This document shows, one piece after another, positions 14,595 through 22,336 of a stretch of DNA of 41,936 nt; position 1 is the stretch's first letter; each line of letters begins with the position of its first letter. Source of the DNA: an uncultured bacterium. GTDB taxonomy: Bacteria; Bacteroidota; Bacteroidia; Bacteroidales; Bacteroidaceae. The DNA lies in the NCBI GenBank assembly GCA_946546825.1, contig CAMNOK010000009.1:1-41936 (forward strand), written 5' to 3'. The notes under the pieces were generated by a model. That model made no database searches. It was not told the DNA's origin and saw nothing but the letters and a program-made list of their open reading frames with translations. The position numbers and the translations under genes are program-made.

Positions 14595-16547
14595 TTAGTA
14601 GTCTTGGGGAATATAGGGAATGCCCATTGCTTTGGCTCGTTCAGCGTTACGGTTTTTCTTCACCGTACGTTCTTTGTCAGCTTTCTGTTGGGTGATCTTG
14701 GCCGGTTTTTGCCGGTTGAGGCTACGCAGCAATGGGTTCCATTCGCGTGTTACATCCCATTTGGCGCGACATTCAATCTCTTCGTGGAAATAATATACCT
14801 GCTCTGGTTGTAAGCCGCGTTCATAGTTGCCGCAGTCCCAGAGACCGTTGTTGTTGTCATCGACAAAGAGGCGGAGGTAATAGGTTCCGGGAGTAACATA
14901 GTAGAACTCTGTCTGTCCGTTAGAAGTCTTTTGTTCCTTATATACCTTGTCGCTGCTGTTGAGCATCTGGATAACGAGCGGCTTTCCGTTTAATCCGCTG
15001 ATGTTTACGAAGAAAGAGCTGTAGGCATCATAGTCCTTGACCTTGAATCCACGTTTCATCTTCGACGAGAAGCCTTCATAGATATCGGTAAAGGCAGCGG
15101 AATCAAGCTCCAAACTATATTCTGTGCCAGGTTGCCACTCACCCAGGAGCATGTGCTCCCGTCGGCCCACATCGCGCAACTTGAAGCGCGACTCATACCA
15201 CAGAGAGTCGTGCTTGGCATATAGGTGTATGCGGGAAGTGTCGATTCTCGCCAAGGGCGTCGGAGACGAAATGAAAATGTTCCGGTCAGGGTCGAGTGCC
15301 CCTGAAACGCTGAAGCGCAGGGCCAGGGGTTTAGCGGGCATCACGGAGTCGTAGGGAAGTCCTTTCTTGCGGTTTTTCTCCTGCATCTTGAACCATTCGT
15401 CAAATTCCTTCTGCTTCTGTTTCATCCGTTTGGCGTAGCCTTGCTTTGCCAGCACCTCCAGTTCCTCTGTCACAGGTTGCAGCATACCGAGAGAATCAGT
15501 CATGCGGTAGGTGAGTTCCATCCGCAGCGTGTCTTGGTTGACCAGGGCGGTGTCGCGCAGCCAGTATGTCATGGTGTCATTTTTCTCGCTGGGCTCTATG
15601 ATGAAGGCCTCCCGCTCGTTGAAGTTCAGTCCTTTGATGATGGGCTGCAGGCTGTCTCCATAGCTGAAAAATATGGAAAAATGATCGGGACTCTGACGCT
15701 CAGTCTTCACTAAGTAGCGGTTGGTGAGTGGAGTGCTGAATGCCTGCAGAACGATGTCGTCGGGCAGAAAGTGGGTATAGCCTGTCCGCGAGATAGACTC
15801 AATATGCAGGCTGTCTTTCCAAAGTGTGTCTTGTCGGATGTCGGCCTTGGCCGTTGGAATGATGGTGTCGCGAAGGAAGGCAAGTCGTTCGCTTTTCTGC
15901 GTGTACATGTAGTCACCGTCCATATCTTCTAAGGCATAGATTCGATAGTGACCTGGCGCTACCCCTTTGATGACAAAGTGCCCTCGGCTGTCGGAGCGGC
16001 TCACACGCTGCATGGGCGTCTTTGTGAAGGCAGTGTCCTCCAGATTACTGTAGAGTCCCACGAGAACACCCTTTAGTGGCTCCAGGTTCTGGGCTTCCAA
16101 CACATAGCCGCTCACTTCGAACGTGTCAATTTCAGCCCCGGTAGAAAAAGAGTAGGTGTAGTTACCCATAGGGTTGTTCTCGTTATTGTCACTGATGGCA
16201 TCCGAGAAGTCTATGGTGTAGGTTGTGTTCTTTTTTAGTGAGTCGAGAAGTGTCACTATAATGCTCTTGCCGGACGCTTTGATCTCGGGCACCTCCAACT
16301 GAGGGGGAGAGACAACAACCTTCTCCTGCGCATTGTCTAACTTGATGAATTCGTTGAAGAGAATGGCTATCTTCTTTGACGACACATTCACCGACTTGTC
16401 TGTAGGTGAGGCTCCTACCACTCGAGGCGGTGTCTCGTCATACCATCCACCATCGGGGTTGCCCATGCGGGCACACCCTGCCAATGTCAGTACCAAGATA
16501 TAACAGAACAACAATATCTTTCGCATATATTTTTCATTCATTTTCAT
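14595..16547 (-). CDS. Ig-like-domain lipoprotein
   Basis: 650 residues; the signal peptide ends in lipobox 'LTLAGC', so the protein is a lipoprotein. An internal ATG at 16526 gives a shorter, more standard signal peptide and is an alternative start. Residues about 40-145 form an SbsA/Big_5-like Ig domain ('TPPRVVGASPTDKSVNVSSK', 'ISDNNENNP'), followed by a carboxypeptidase-regulatory-like strand region ('GYVLEAQNLEPLKGVLVGLY'). The rest is beta-rich with a lysine-rich C-terminus. Such proteins are common in Bacteroidota and are thought to be structural or accessory outer-membrane lipoproteins. It starts three bases after the GH3 gene and ends 19 bases before the GH89 gene, so the three are almost certainly cotranscribed. 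Confidence 0.85.
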   Translation of the reverse strand: MKMNEKYMRKILLFCYILVLTLAGCARMGNPDGGWYDETPPRVVGASPTDKSVNVSSKKIAILFNEFIKLDNAQEKVVVSPPQLEVPEIKASGKSIIVTLLDSLKKNTTYTIDFSDAISDNNENNPMGNYTYSFSTGAEIDTFEVSGYVLEAQNLEPLKGVLVGLYSNLEDTAFTKTPMQRVSRSDSRGHFVIKGVAPGHYRIYALEDMDGDYMYTQKSERLAFLRDTIIPTAKADIRQDTLWKDSLHIESISRTGYTHFLPDDIVLQAFSTPLTNRYLVKTERQSPDHFSIFFSYGDSLQPIIKGLNFNEREAFIIEPSEKNDTMTYWLRDTALVNQDTLRMELTYRMTDSLGMLQPVTEELEVLAKQGYAKRMKQKQKEFDEWFKMQEKNRKKGLPYDSVMPAKPLALRFSVSGALDPDRNIFISSPTPLARIDTSRIHLYAKHDSLWYESRFKLRDVGRREHMLLGEWQPGTEYSLELDSAAFTDIYEGFSSKMKRGFKVKDYDAYSSFFVNISGLNGKPLVIQMLNSSDKVYKEQKTSNGQTEFYYVTPGTYYLRLFVDDNNNGLWDCGNYERGLQPEQVYYFHEEIECRAKWDVTREWNPLLRSLNRQKPAKITQQKADKERTVKKNRNAERAKAMGIPYIPQDY

Positions 16548-16550
16548 TCA

Positions 16551-18089
16551 CTACTGTTTGTCTCCCATCATTCCTAACAGTTCGTCAATGTGCTTTCTGC
16601 TGTTGGATAGGCGTGGTATCTTGTGTTGACCGCCCAGTTTGCCTTTAGCTTTCAGCCAGTCGTTGAAGAGTCCTGTGCGGGCAACGATTACCTCCAGCGG
16701 CTGCAATGTAATGTCGTGGAAGCGCTTGGCTTCATAGTCGCTGTTCACGCTCTGCAGATGCTCGTCGAGCAGTCTGGCAAAGAGCCCCATGTCTTCAGGA
16801 GCCTTGGCAAACTCTATCAGCCACTGGTGACGGCACTTGGCATGCTCGTCCATGAAGACTGGTGCAGCCGTGTAGTCGAGGACCTCTGCACCCGTTTGCC
16901 GGCAGGCGTAGGCCAGTCCTTTCTCGGCATTGTCCATGATGAGCTCCTCACCAAAGGCATTGATGAAATATTTGGTGCGTCCGGTGATGATGAACTTATA
17001 TGGATTCTTGTTGGTGAACATCACCGTGTCGCCTATCATGTAGCGCCATAAGCCACAGGAGGTGCTGATAAGCATGGCGTAGTTCTTGTTCATCTCCACG
17101 CCCCATAGGGGTACCACTCGGCTCGAATCGGTGATGTGCCCATCGCCGTCAACGCTGTCCATAGGAACAAATTCATAGAACACGTCATAGTCAAGCATCA
17201 GCAGCATGGCCGAATCGGTTGGGTCGCTCTGAATGCCGAAGAAACCCTCTGAGGCGTTGTAGGTCTCCATGTAGTGCATGCGGGGTGAGGTGATGAGCTG
17301 TTCGTATTGTGAGCGATAAGGCGTAAAGGCTATGCCGCCGTGGAAGAACACCTCCAAGTTGGGCCACACCTCTTCTAAGTGTTGTTTGCCGGAGAGTTCC
17401 ATCACGCGCACCAGTACAGAGAGCATCCATGAAGGAACACCACTCAGGTTGGTGACGTTTTTGTTCAGACATTCGCGTGCTATCCTGTCGCGCTTCACCT
17501 CAAAGTCACTCAGCAGGGCTGTCTGCTTTTTAGGAACCCGGATGAGGTTGGCCAGCGGGTTGATGTTCTCAATGAGAATGGCGCTGAGATCTCCCACCAG
17601 CGAACCGCTCACATTGTAGTTAGGCGAATGGCTGCCACCGAGTATCAGTCCTCGGCCGTCAAACATGCGACTCTCGGGGTTGTTGCGCAGATAGAGTGCT
17701 ACGACATCCTTGCCGCCTTGGTAGTGAATGCGCTGTAGGCCTTCATCTGAAACAGGGATAAACTTCGACTTGTCGTTAGTGGTGCCCGAGGACTTAGCAT
17801 ACCATCTCACCCGGCCTGGCCACAACACGTCAGCCTCACCGTGGCGCATGCGGTCGATGTCATCCTTCAGTTCTTCATAGGTGTTCACCGGTACGTTTCT
17901 CACAAAGTCTTCATAACCCTTTGTGGAGCTGAAGCAGTGCCTGCTTCCATACTCCGTCTGTCGGGCTCTCTCCAACAAGTGGGTTAGCACCCTGCGTTGC
18001 GTCAGTTCCGCCTCATAGTGATGGTGAAGGTCTATTTTTTTCTGTCTCGACAAGAAAAGCTTGCCGACTATTGATGTCAGATTTGTCAT
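16551..18089 (-). CDS. GH3 auxin-responsive-promoter-family (acyl-adenylating) protein
   Basis: 512 residues from ATG 18089; the frame continues to 18113 but the promoter -7 element covers that stretch. The protein matches the GH3 family (PF03321) throughout: 'RRVLTHLLERARQTEYGS' near the start, the nucleotide motif 'YAKSSGTTNDKSKFIPVS', 'ETYNASEGFFG', 'YMIGDTVMFTNKNPYKF' and 'GRTKYFINAFGEELI'. Plant members conjugate amino acids to jasmonate or auxin through acyl-AMP. Bacterial members are widespread in Bacteroidota, and their substrates are mostly unknown. Note that the plant family name GH3 is unrelated to glycoside hydrolase family 3. First gene of the four-gene operon. Confidence 0.9.
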   Translation of the reverse strand: MTNLTSIVGKLFLSRQKKIDLHHHYEAELTQRRVLTHLLERARQTEYGSRHCFSSTKGYEDFVRNVPVNTYEELKDDIDRMRHGEADVLWPGRVRWYAKSSGTTNDKSKFIPVSDEGLQRIHYQGGKDVVALYLRNNPESRMFDGRGLILGGSHSPNYNVSGSLVGDLSAILIENINPLANLIRVPKKQTALLSDFEVKRDRIARECLNKNVTNLSGVPSWMLSVLVRVMELSGKQHLEEVWPNLEVFFHGGIAFTPYRSQYEQLITSPRMHYMETYNASEGFFGIQSDPTDSAMLLMLDYDVFYEFVPMDSVDGDGHITDSSRVVPLWGVEMNKNYAMLISTSCGLWRYMIGDTVMFTNKNPYKFIITGRTKYFINAFGEELIMDNAEKGLAYACRQTGAEVLDYTAAPVFMDEHAKCRHQWLIEFAKAPEDMGLFARLLDEHLQSVNSDYEAKRFHDITLQPLEVIVARTGLFNDWLKAKGKLGGQHKIPRLSNSRKHIDELLGMMGDKQ

Positions 18090-18110
18090 GTGTTCAGTAT
18101 ATATATTGTG

Positions 18111-18142
18111 CAAAATTACGACATTTTATCCGAACTGACAAA
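18111..18142 (-). promoter_or_regulatory. Consensus Bacteroidota promoter of the GH3-GH89 operon
   Basis: Read on the minus strand, TTTG at 18142-18139 and TAATTTTG at 18118-18111 are separated by exactly 20 bases. This is a full consensus match, 21 bases before ATG 18089. Confidence 0.75.
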
Positions 18143-18185
18143 ATAACATCTCTTGTTTTTAGTTTCTTATATATAATTTAAGTTT

Positions 18186-18317
18186 CGGGACACTTTGAAC
18201 AGGTCATCGGGACAGGTTGAACAGGTCATCCGGACAAGTTGTACGGGGCATCCGGACAGAGTGTCCGGGCCATCGGGACAGAGTGTCCGGGCCATCGGGA
18301 CAAAGTGTCCGGACCCC
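18186..18317. repeat. Six head-to-tail 22-bp repeats containing GGACA/TGTCC dyads
   Basis: Units begin at 18186, 18208, 18230, 18252, 18274 and 18296, always 22 bases apart. Each starts C(G/C)GGACA and ends (G/C)CAT or GTCAT. Units 4-6 contain a perfect short dyad GGACA-nnn-TGTCC; units 1-3 are more diverged, with TTGAACAGGTCAT. A partial seventh unit, GGACAGG, follows at 18322. The array lies directly between the GH3 promoter and repeat copy B. The minus-strand frame across it (18167-18370) simply reads the repeat and is not a gene. Confidence 0.85.
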
Positions 18318-18340
18318 CTTCGGACAGGTGAACTCCGTTT

Positions 18341-18613
18341 AATGCTTAATTCATAGTGTTCATTCATCATTCATAATGCCTACTGCCTAATGATTTTGGC
18401 GTGGGAGTGTTTACTTCCTTTTTCTTCTCATTTTTTCCCATTTTTTCTTCCTTTTTTGAAGGGAAAACTGCGTTTTAAGAAATATTAACTCATTTCCTCA
18501 TGATTTCCTCACACCTCACAAAGCCTTTATTGATCGGCTTTTCAGCTCACAAAATGAGGAAATGAGGAAAAATTTAAAAATAAAAATTTCTGAGTGCGCG
18601 CACGCGCGCGCGA
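18341..18613 (+). repeat. Dispersed 272-bp repeat, copy B
   Basis: This is the same orientation and same boundaries as the copy at 588-859: it begins AATGCTTAATTC and ends in GTGCGCGCACGCGCGCGCG. Its first 80 bases are almost unchanged, and the middle and A-rich parts carry scattered substitutions. It ends 35 bases before the stop codon of the minus-strand lyase/beta-helix gene. That gene's 3' side carries one more TTTCCTCATTT (18640-18650), so the repeat may serve or replace its terminator. Confidence 0.85.
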
Positions 18614-18648
18614 AGAACGGGCTTGATGTGGAGTGCCAATTTCCTCAT

Positions 18649-21048
18649 TTATTTTGTAAACTTTATGTTCTCTACATGATTGCCTATGAAGATAGGCACA
18701 TAGTCTGAAGTCTTGTACCACTTGGGTTTGTCTGGCATGTCATCGTGAATGGTGCGTCCGTTGATCTTCAATCCCTCGAAGTGGATATTCTTCACCTTGC
18801 GTTCCTCGTTGTAACCGTTGATGACCGACAGGTAGAGCGGACCGCCATAGTAGCGCACGTTGCGGAAGGTGATGTTTTCTACACCCAGTCCGGGGGCGGC
18901 GCAGTATTTGTCGTTCCATCCCACTTTCACCTGCAGCAGGCTCCCCCGGTGTACGGATTCGGAACTGGCTGTGGGAGTGGGCATCTCGATGCGCACATTG
19001 TCGAACAGAATGTTGCGTACCAGATTGTTGTCGCCACAGTTGATGGCCAGACAACCCTGGTAGTCGATTTGCGGTTCAGCCTGACACAGGATGTCAATGT
19101 TCTCATACACAAGGTTTTCTACCGTGTCGCGCAGTTCGGGGTTAGGACCGGCCGCTGCTCCGTGCAGTCCGATGAAGATGGGGTGGGCCACGTCGGCCCA
19201 CAATGTAGAGTTGCGCATGCGGATGTTGCGAACGCTTCCGTTAAAACCTTTGCGAGTGGCGTATGCTGTGGTGCAGTCATCAGAGTTACGGCAGAAGACA
19301 CGGTCGTAGAGAATGTTGGAGCTGCCGCCGAACACGTTCAGACCATCGCCCCATCCCGGGTGTGAGATGCTACGCACGTCGTGCAGCACTACATCGTGCG
19401 ACTCACCTATGGGACAGGTGTTCAACACGAGTCCGTCAATGGTCACATGCGTCGAGCGCCTGATGTGGCAGCCCTCGAATCCATTCTTTGGACGGGCAAT
19501 GCCACGTCCCAGAATGTTGACATCGTGACAGTCTTCAATAGCAAAAGTGCCGGTGAAGTATGAACCTCCCTCAAGATAGATGGTTGTGTTTGATGGAACC
19601 TGAATGGTCTGCTCGGTGTATAGTCCAGCGGCATAGTATCGGAAGTCACGTCCTTGTTTCTTGGCTTCTGTTTCTGCTTCTTCCTTGGTCAGTGTGGGCT
19701 TGGAGGTGAAGACCAGCAGGTTGGAGCAGATGTCACCATCAAACTCTACACTGACGTTTTCTGGTTGGAAGAGCAGAAACTGCACAGTAGAGTCATTTAG
19801 CACATTTGCAATGGTGCCACGATAGTCGGGACGGATGCGTGCCGAGCGAAATTTCTTTTTCTTGCTGATGACGCGTACAAAGACATCGCCTGTGAAGTCA
19901 AAAAGACAATATGAAATCTCAGAGATAGAGTGGCCGGTGCCTTTAGCTGACGGGGAAGGAGCATTGACCTTTGCCATGTAGGTGTCGATCTTAGTCCAAT
20001 CCTTGTGGCCTCGTGGCTGGATGAAGACGTCGTAGTCGTGTTTCAGGGGAGCTCCGGAAGGAGCGGGGTAGGTGAAGACTTGATGGAGCTTAGTACCCTC
20101 AGTAACTCCTGGCACTATGAACTCGTTGGATTCTAAGCCTTTTTTTACCTTGTTCTGCTTTTCAGCCTTGTGCTGTAGGGCCAGCAATTTTTTCGTATAG
20201 GGCATTTTCTTTCCCATTCTACCGACGTAGTGCTGATAGGGGAGGTTATAGATGTTTTGGATGACACCACGGCGCATGGCACCGGGTGTTGTCCAATCGT
20301 TATACAGTCCCGTGCAATCGGTCCATTGTTTGAAGGGTATCTCATAGCCGAGATTATATCGGGCTGTATATTCTATGCCTTTCATCAGACGATTGTCGAA
20401 GGCACCCCAGAGATTGTCTCCCTGCTGCCAGGCCATCTCACATGTTTCGCAAAGTGCCCCTAAGCCCAACTGCGCATGCGCTTGGTCGCGTCCTGTTTCT
20501 TGGCATTGTCCCGTTTCATCAATATAATTGGCCAACGAACCGTTATCGTTGGCATGGAGGTAGTAGTCGATAGCTGCACGGTACATCGCAGAATCGCCGA
20601 TAGCCAAAGCGCAAGCCATGCGAAAACGGTTGACGATAGCACCCCAGTTTCCGTTGGCATAGGGAGAGTTGGCTTCAAACTGGTTCATGACGGGAACCAT
20701 GGCACGGCGCAACATGGATTCCCATGCAGAGGATCTGTGGTCCTTTTCGATGATCATGGCACGGCAGAGCCAATAGCCTTGAATTAGACAAAGCGGGGCA
20801 TCGTGGCCGTCAAGACGTTGCAACTTGTCAGCGTAGGCATTGATGATGGCGGTGGCTTGGTCGTGGCTGCCTTGCCTTGCAAGTTCCCATGCGGCTTTCA
20901 TGTCTCGTTCGCTTCCGCTTTTGCTACTGCGATACTGGCCGTCGCGGGCAACCACCTCATAGGGCCCCGCCATCTTGTATTCAGATTGTGCATACATGGA
21001 TGACACGGCACCCACAAGAAACAGGAAGAAGACAGATAACGGTTTCAT
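18649..21048 (-). CDS. Fusion of an alginate-lyase-like domain and a right-handed beta-helix glycosidase-like domain
   Basis: 799 residues with a signal peptide (cleaved after 'SSMYA'). Residues about 45-290 are helical and resemble the alginate-lyase (PF05426-like) toroid, with the signature 'GQCQETGRDQAHAQLGLGAL' (180-199). After a linker (300-400), residues about 420-780 form a beta-helix with repeated 'N..I.....N' strands and the motif 'RNSDDCTTAY' (587-596). This motif resembles the paired aspartates of GH28/GH49 enzymes, as does 'HPGWGDGLNVFGG'. The protein could cleave and trim a uronate-containing glycan, but the exact CAZy families need a profile search. It is the last gene of the TonB-lyase-GH88 operon, 10 bases after the GH88 gene, and has no T9SS tail. 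Confidence 0.8.
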   Translation of the reverse strand: MKPLSVFFLFLVGAVSSMYAQSEYKMAGPYEVVARDGQYRSSKSGSERDMKAAWELARQGSHDQATAIINAYADKLQRLDGHDAPLCLIQGYWLCRAMIIEKDHRSSAWESMLRRAMVPVMNQFEANSPYANGNWGAIVNRFRMACALAIGDSAMYRAAIDYYLHANDNGSLANYIDETGQCQETGRDQAHAQLGLGALCETCEMAWQQGDNLWGAFDNRLMKGIEYTARYNLGYEIPFKQWTDCTGLYNDWTTPGAMRRGVIQNIYNLPYQHYVGRMGKKMPYTKKLLALQHKAEKQNKVKKGLESNEFIVPGVTEGTKLHQVFTYPAPSGAPLKHDYDVFIQPRGHKDWTKIDTYMAKVNAPSPSAKGTGHSISEISYCLFDFTGDVFVRVISKKKKFRSARIRPDYRGTIANVLNDSTVQFLLFQPENVSVEFDGDICSNLLVFTSKPTLTKEEAETEAKKQGRDFRYYAAGLYTEQTIQVPSNTTIYLEGGSYFTGTFAIEDCHDVNILGRGIARPKNGFEGCHIRRSTHVTIDGLVLNTCPIGESHDVVLHDVRSISHPGWGDGLNVFGGSSNILYDRVFCRNSDDCTTAYATRKGFNGSVRNIRMRNSTLWADVAHPIFIGLHGAAAGPNPELRDTVENLVYENIDILCQAEPQIDYQGCLAINCGDNNLVRNILFDNVRIEMPTPTASSESVHRGSLLQVKVGWNDKYCAAPGLGVENITFRNVRYYGGPLYLSVINGYNEERKVKNIHFEGLKINGRTIHDDMPDKPKWYKTSDYVPIFIGNHVENIKFTK

Positions 21049-21058
21049 GGTGATTGTT

Positions 21059-22321
21059 TTATTTTAGTTTTTGGGATTCTATGAGCTTCTTGAGTCTCAG
21101 CAAAGCCTCTATATAGTAGTAGTCGGCATAGATGATGCTGGCATCTATTTCGGTGCCGGCTGGATGGTGGCCTGTAGAGTGCATGAGGAAAGCCACGTTT
21201 CGCTCACGGCTCTGATATTTCTCGGTGCTGAGTTGGTGTAGGGATTTCTCTGCAAACGAGCGATAGCAGATAGCCTTTTCTCCTTGAACATATTGAGATA
21301 GTTCCAAGAGGGCGGAAGCAACGACACAGGCTGCCGAGGCATCCACAGGCGCGTCAAGTCCAGGGGCATCGAAGTCCCAGCGTGGGATATATGAACCATT
21401 CAGCCTATGGATGTATATGTCTGCAACCTTTTGGGCAAAATCAAGGAATATGGGGTTCTGCGTGTAACGATATACCATGGTGTAGCCGTAAATAGCCCAT
21501 GACTGGCCACGACTCCACATGGAGCCATTGTTGAAGCCCTGATGGGTGACACCCTTGATAAACTGACCGGTGAGAGTGTCATAGACTGCTACATGATAGC
21601 AGGAACCATCTGGTCGGAAGTGGTTCTGCATGGTCGTTTTGGCATGCGACACCGCCACGTCGTAAAGTAGTGGATTTCCACCATGACGCGAAGCCCAGAA
21701 CAGAAGCTCCAGATTGATCATGTTGTCCATGATGGTGTTGTGCCCACCGTAATCCTTAACATGACGAGGCCAAGAAAGGATGGTGCCAACCATAGGGTTG
21801 TAGAGTGTTGCCAGAGAGTCGGCTGCGGCCAGAACAATAGGGGCATATCTTTCACAGAGGTGTGTGTTGGCAGTCTCTTGTGTCTCAATACCTTTGAGAA
21901 AAGAGTTGATGATGAGAAAGCCGAGGTCATGGTCATAGACAGGCTGATGTACTAAAAAGTTCAGACTCTCGGTATAGCGCTCGGCAGCGTGGCGTATCTG
22001 TGGGTCGTGGCTATAGGCATAGTCCATCCAGAGAATACCGGGCCAGAACCCGGAGCACCACTCTTCGGCAGATGCTTTCCTGCAGTTCCAACCCAGTTGC
22101 CGGTCTTCTGCAAGAATGTTTCGGGGCATCATGGTGAAGTCGTGCATCCCGTCTGCGCCACGCAGTTCTGTTAAAGCCCGACACACTTGCAGGTGACAAT
22201 AGTTCAGCTGTGTGTTGACAAAGGCTTCTGTGCTCTCTTCGCCTTCTGGCTGATGGGCTGTGGCTGGCAGCATCAGGGAGAAGAAGGCGGCAACCGTCAG
22301 GAGGATGTTTCTTATCATCAT
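21059..22321 (-). CDS. GH88-family unsaturated glucuronyl hydrolase
   Basis: 420 residues, with a signal peptide cleaved near residue 22. The (alpha/alpha)6 fold and motifs of GH88 are seen: 'WCSGFWPGILWM' (about 88-99), 'HDLGFL' with D132, 'NTIMDNMINLELLFWAS' with D199, 'RGQSWAIYGYTMVYRYT' and 'DFDAPG...VDASAACVVASALLEL'. D132 and D199 match the two aspartates known to hydrate the 4,5-double bond in this family. Enzymes of this type remove the unsaturated uronic acid left by polysaccharide lyases, which fits the flanking lyase-like genes. Probably periplasmic. Confidence 0.93.
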   Translation of the reverse strand: MMIRNILLTVAAFFSLMLPATAHQPEGEESTEAFVNTQLNYCHLQVCRALTELRGADGMHDFTMMPRNILAEDRQLGWNCRKASAEEWCSGFWPGILWMDYAYSHDPQIRHAAERYTESLNFLVHQPVYDHDLGFLIINSFLKGIETQETANTHLCERYAPIVLAAADSLATLYNPMVGTILSWPRHVKDYGGHNTIMDNMINLELLFWASRHGGNPLLYDVAVSHAKTTMQNHFRPDGSCYHVAVYDTLTGQFIKGVTHQGFNNGSMWSRGQSWAIYGYTMVYRYTQNPIFLDFAQKVADIYIHRLNGSYIPRWDFDAPGLDAPVDASAACVVASALLELSQYVQGEKAICYRSFAEKSLHQLSTEKYQSRERNVAFLMHSTGHHPAGTEIDASIIYADYYYIEALLRLKKLIESQKLK

Positions 22322-22336
22322 ATATGGTGTTTTCTT

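Noticed and set aside
16551..18089. Glycoside hydrolase family 3 assignment
   Set aside because: The name GH3 here refers to the plant acyl-adenylating family; the sequence has its SSGTT nucleotide motif and no glycosidase signature.
18186..18317. Possible CRISPR array
   Set aside because: Units are directly adjacent without spacers, and no cas genes are present.
18167..18370. 67-residue minus-strand reading frame
   Set aside because: It only translates the 22-bp tandem repeat and part of repeat copy B; the periodic peptide is a by-product of the DNA repeat.
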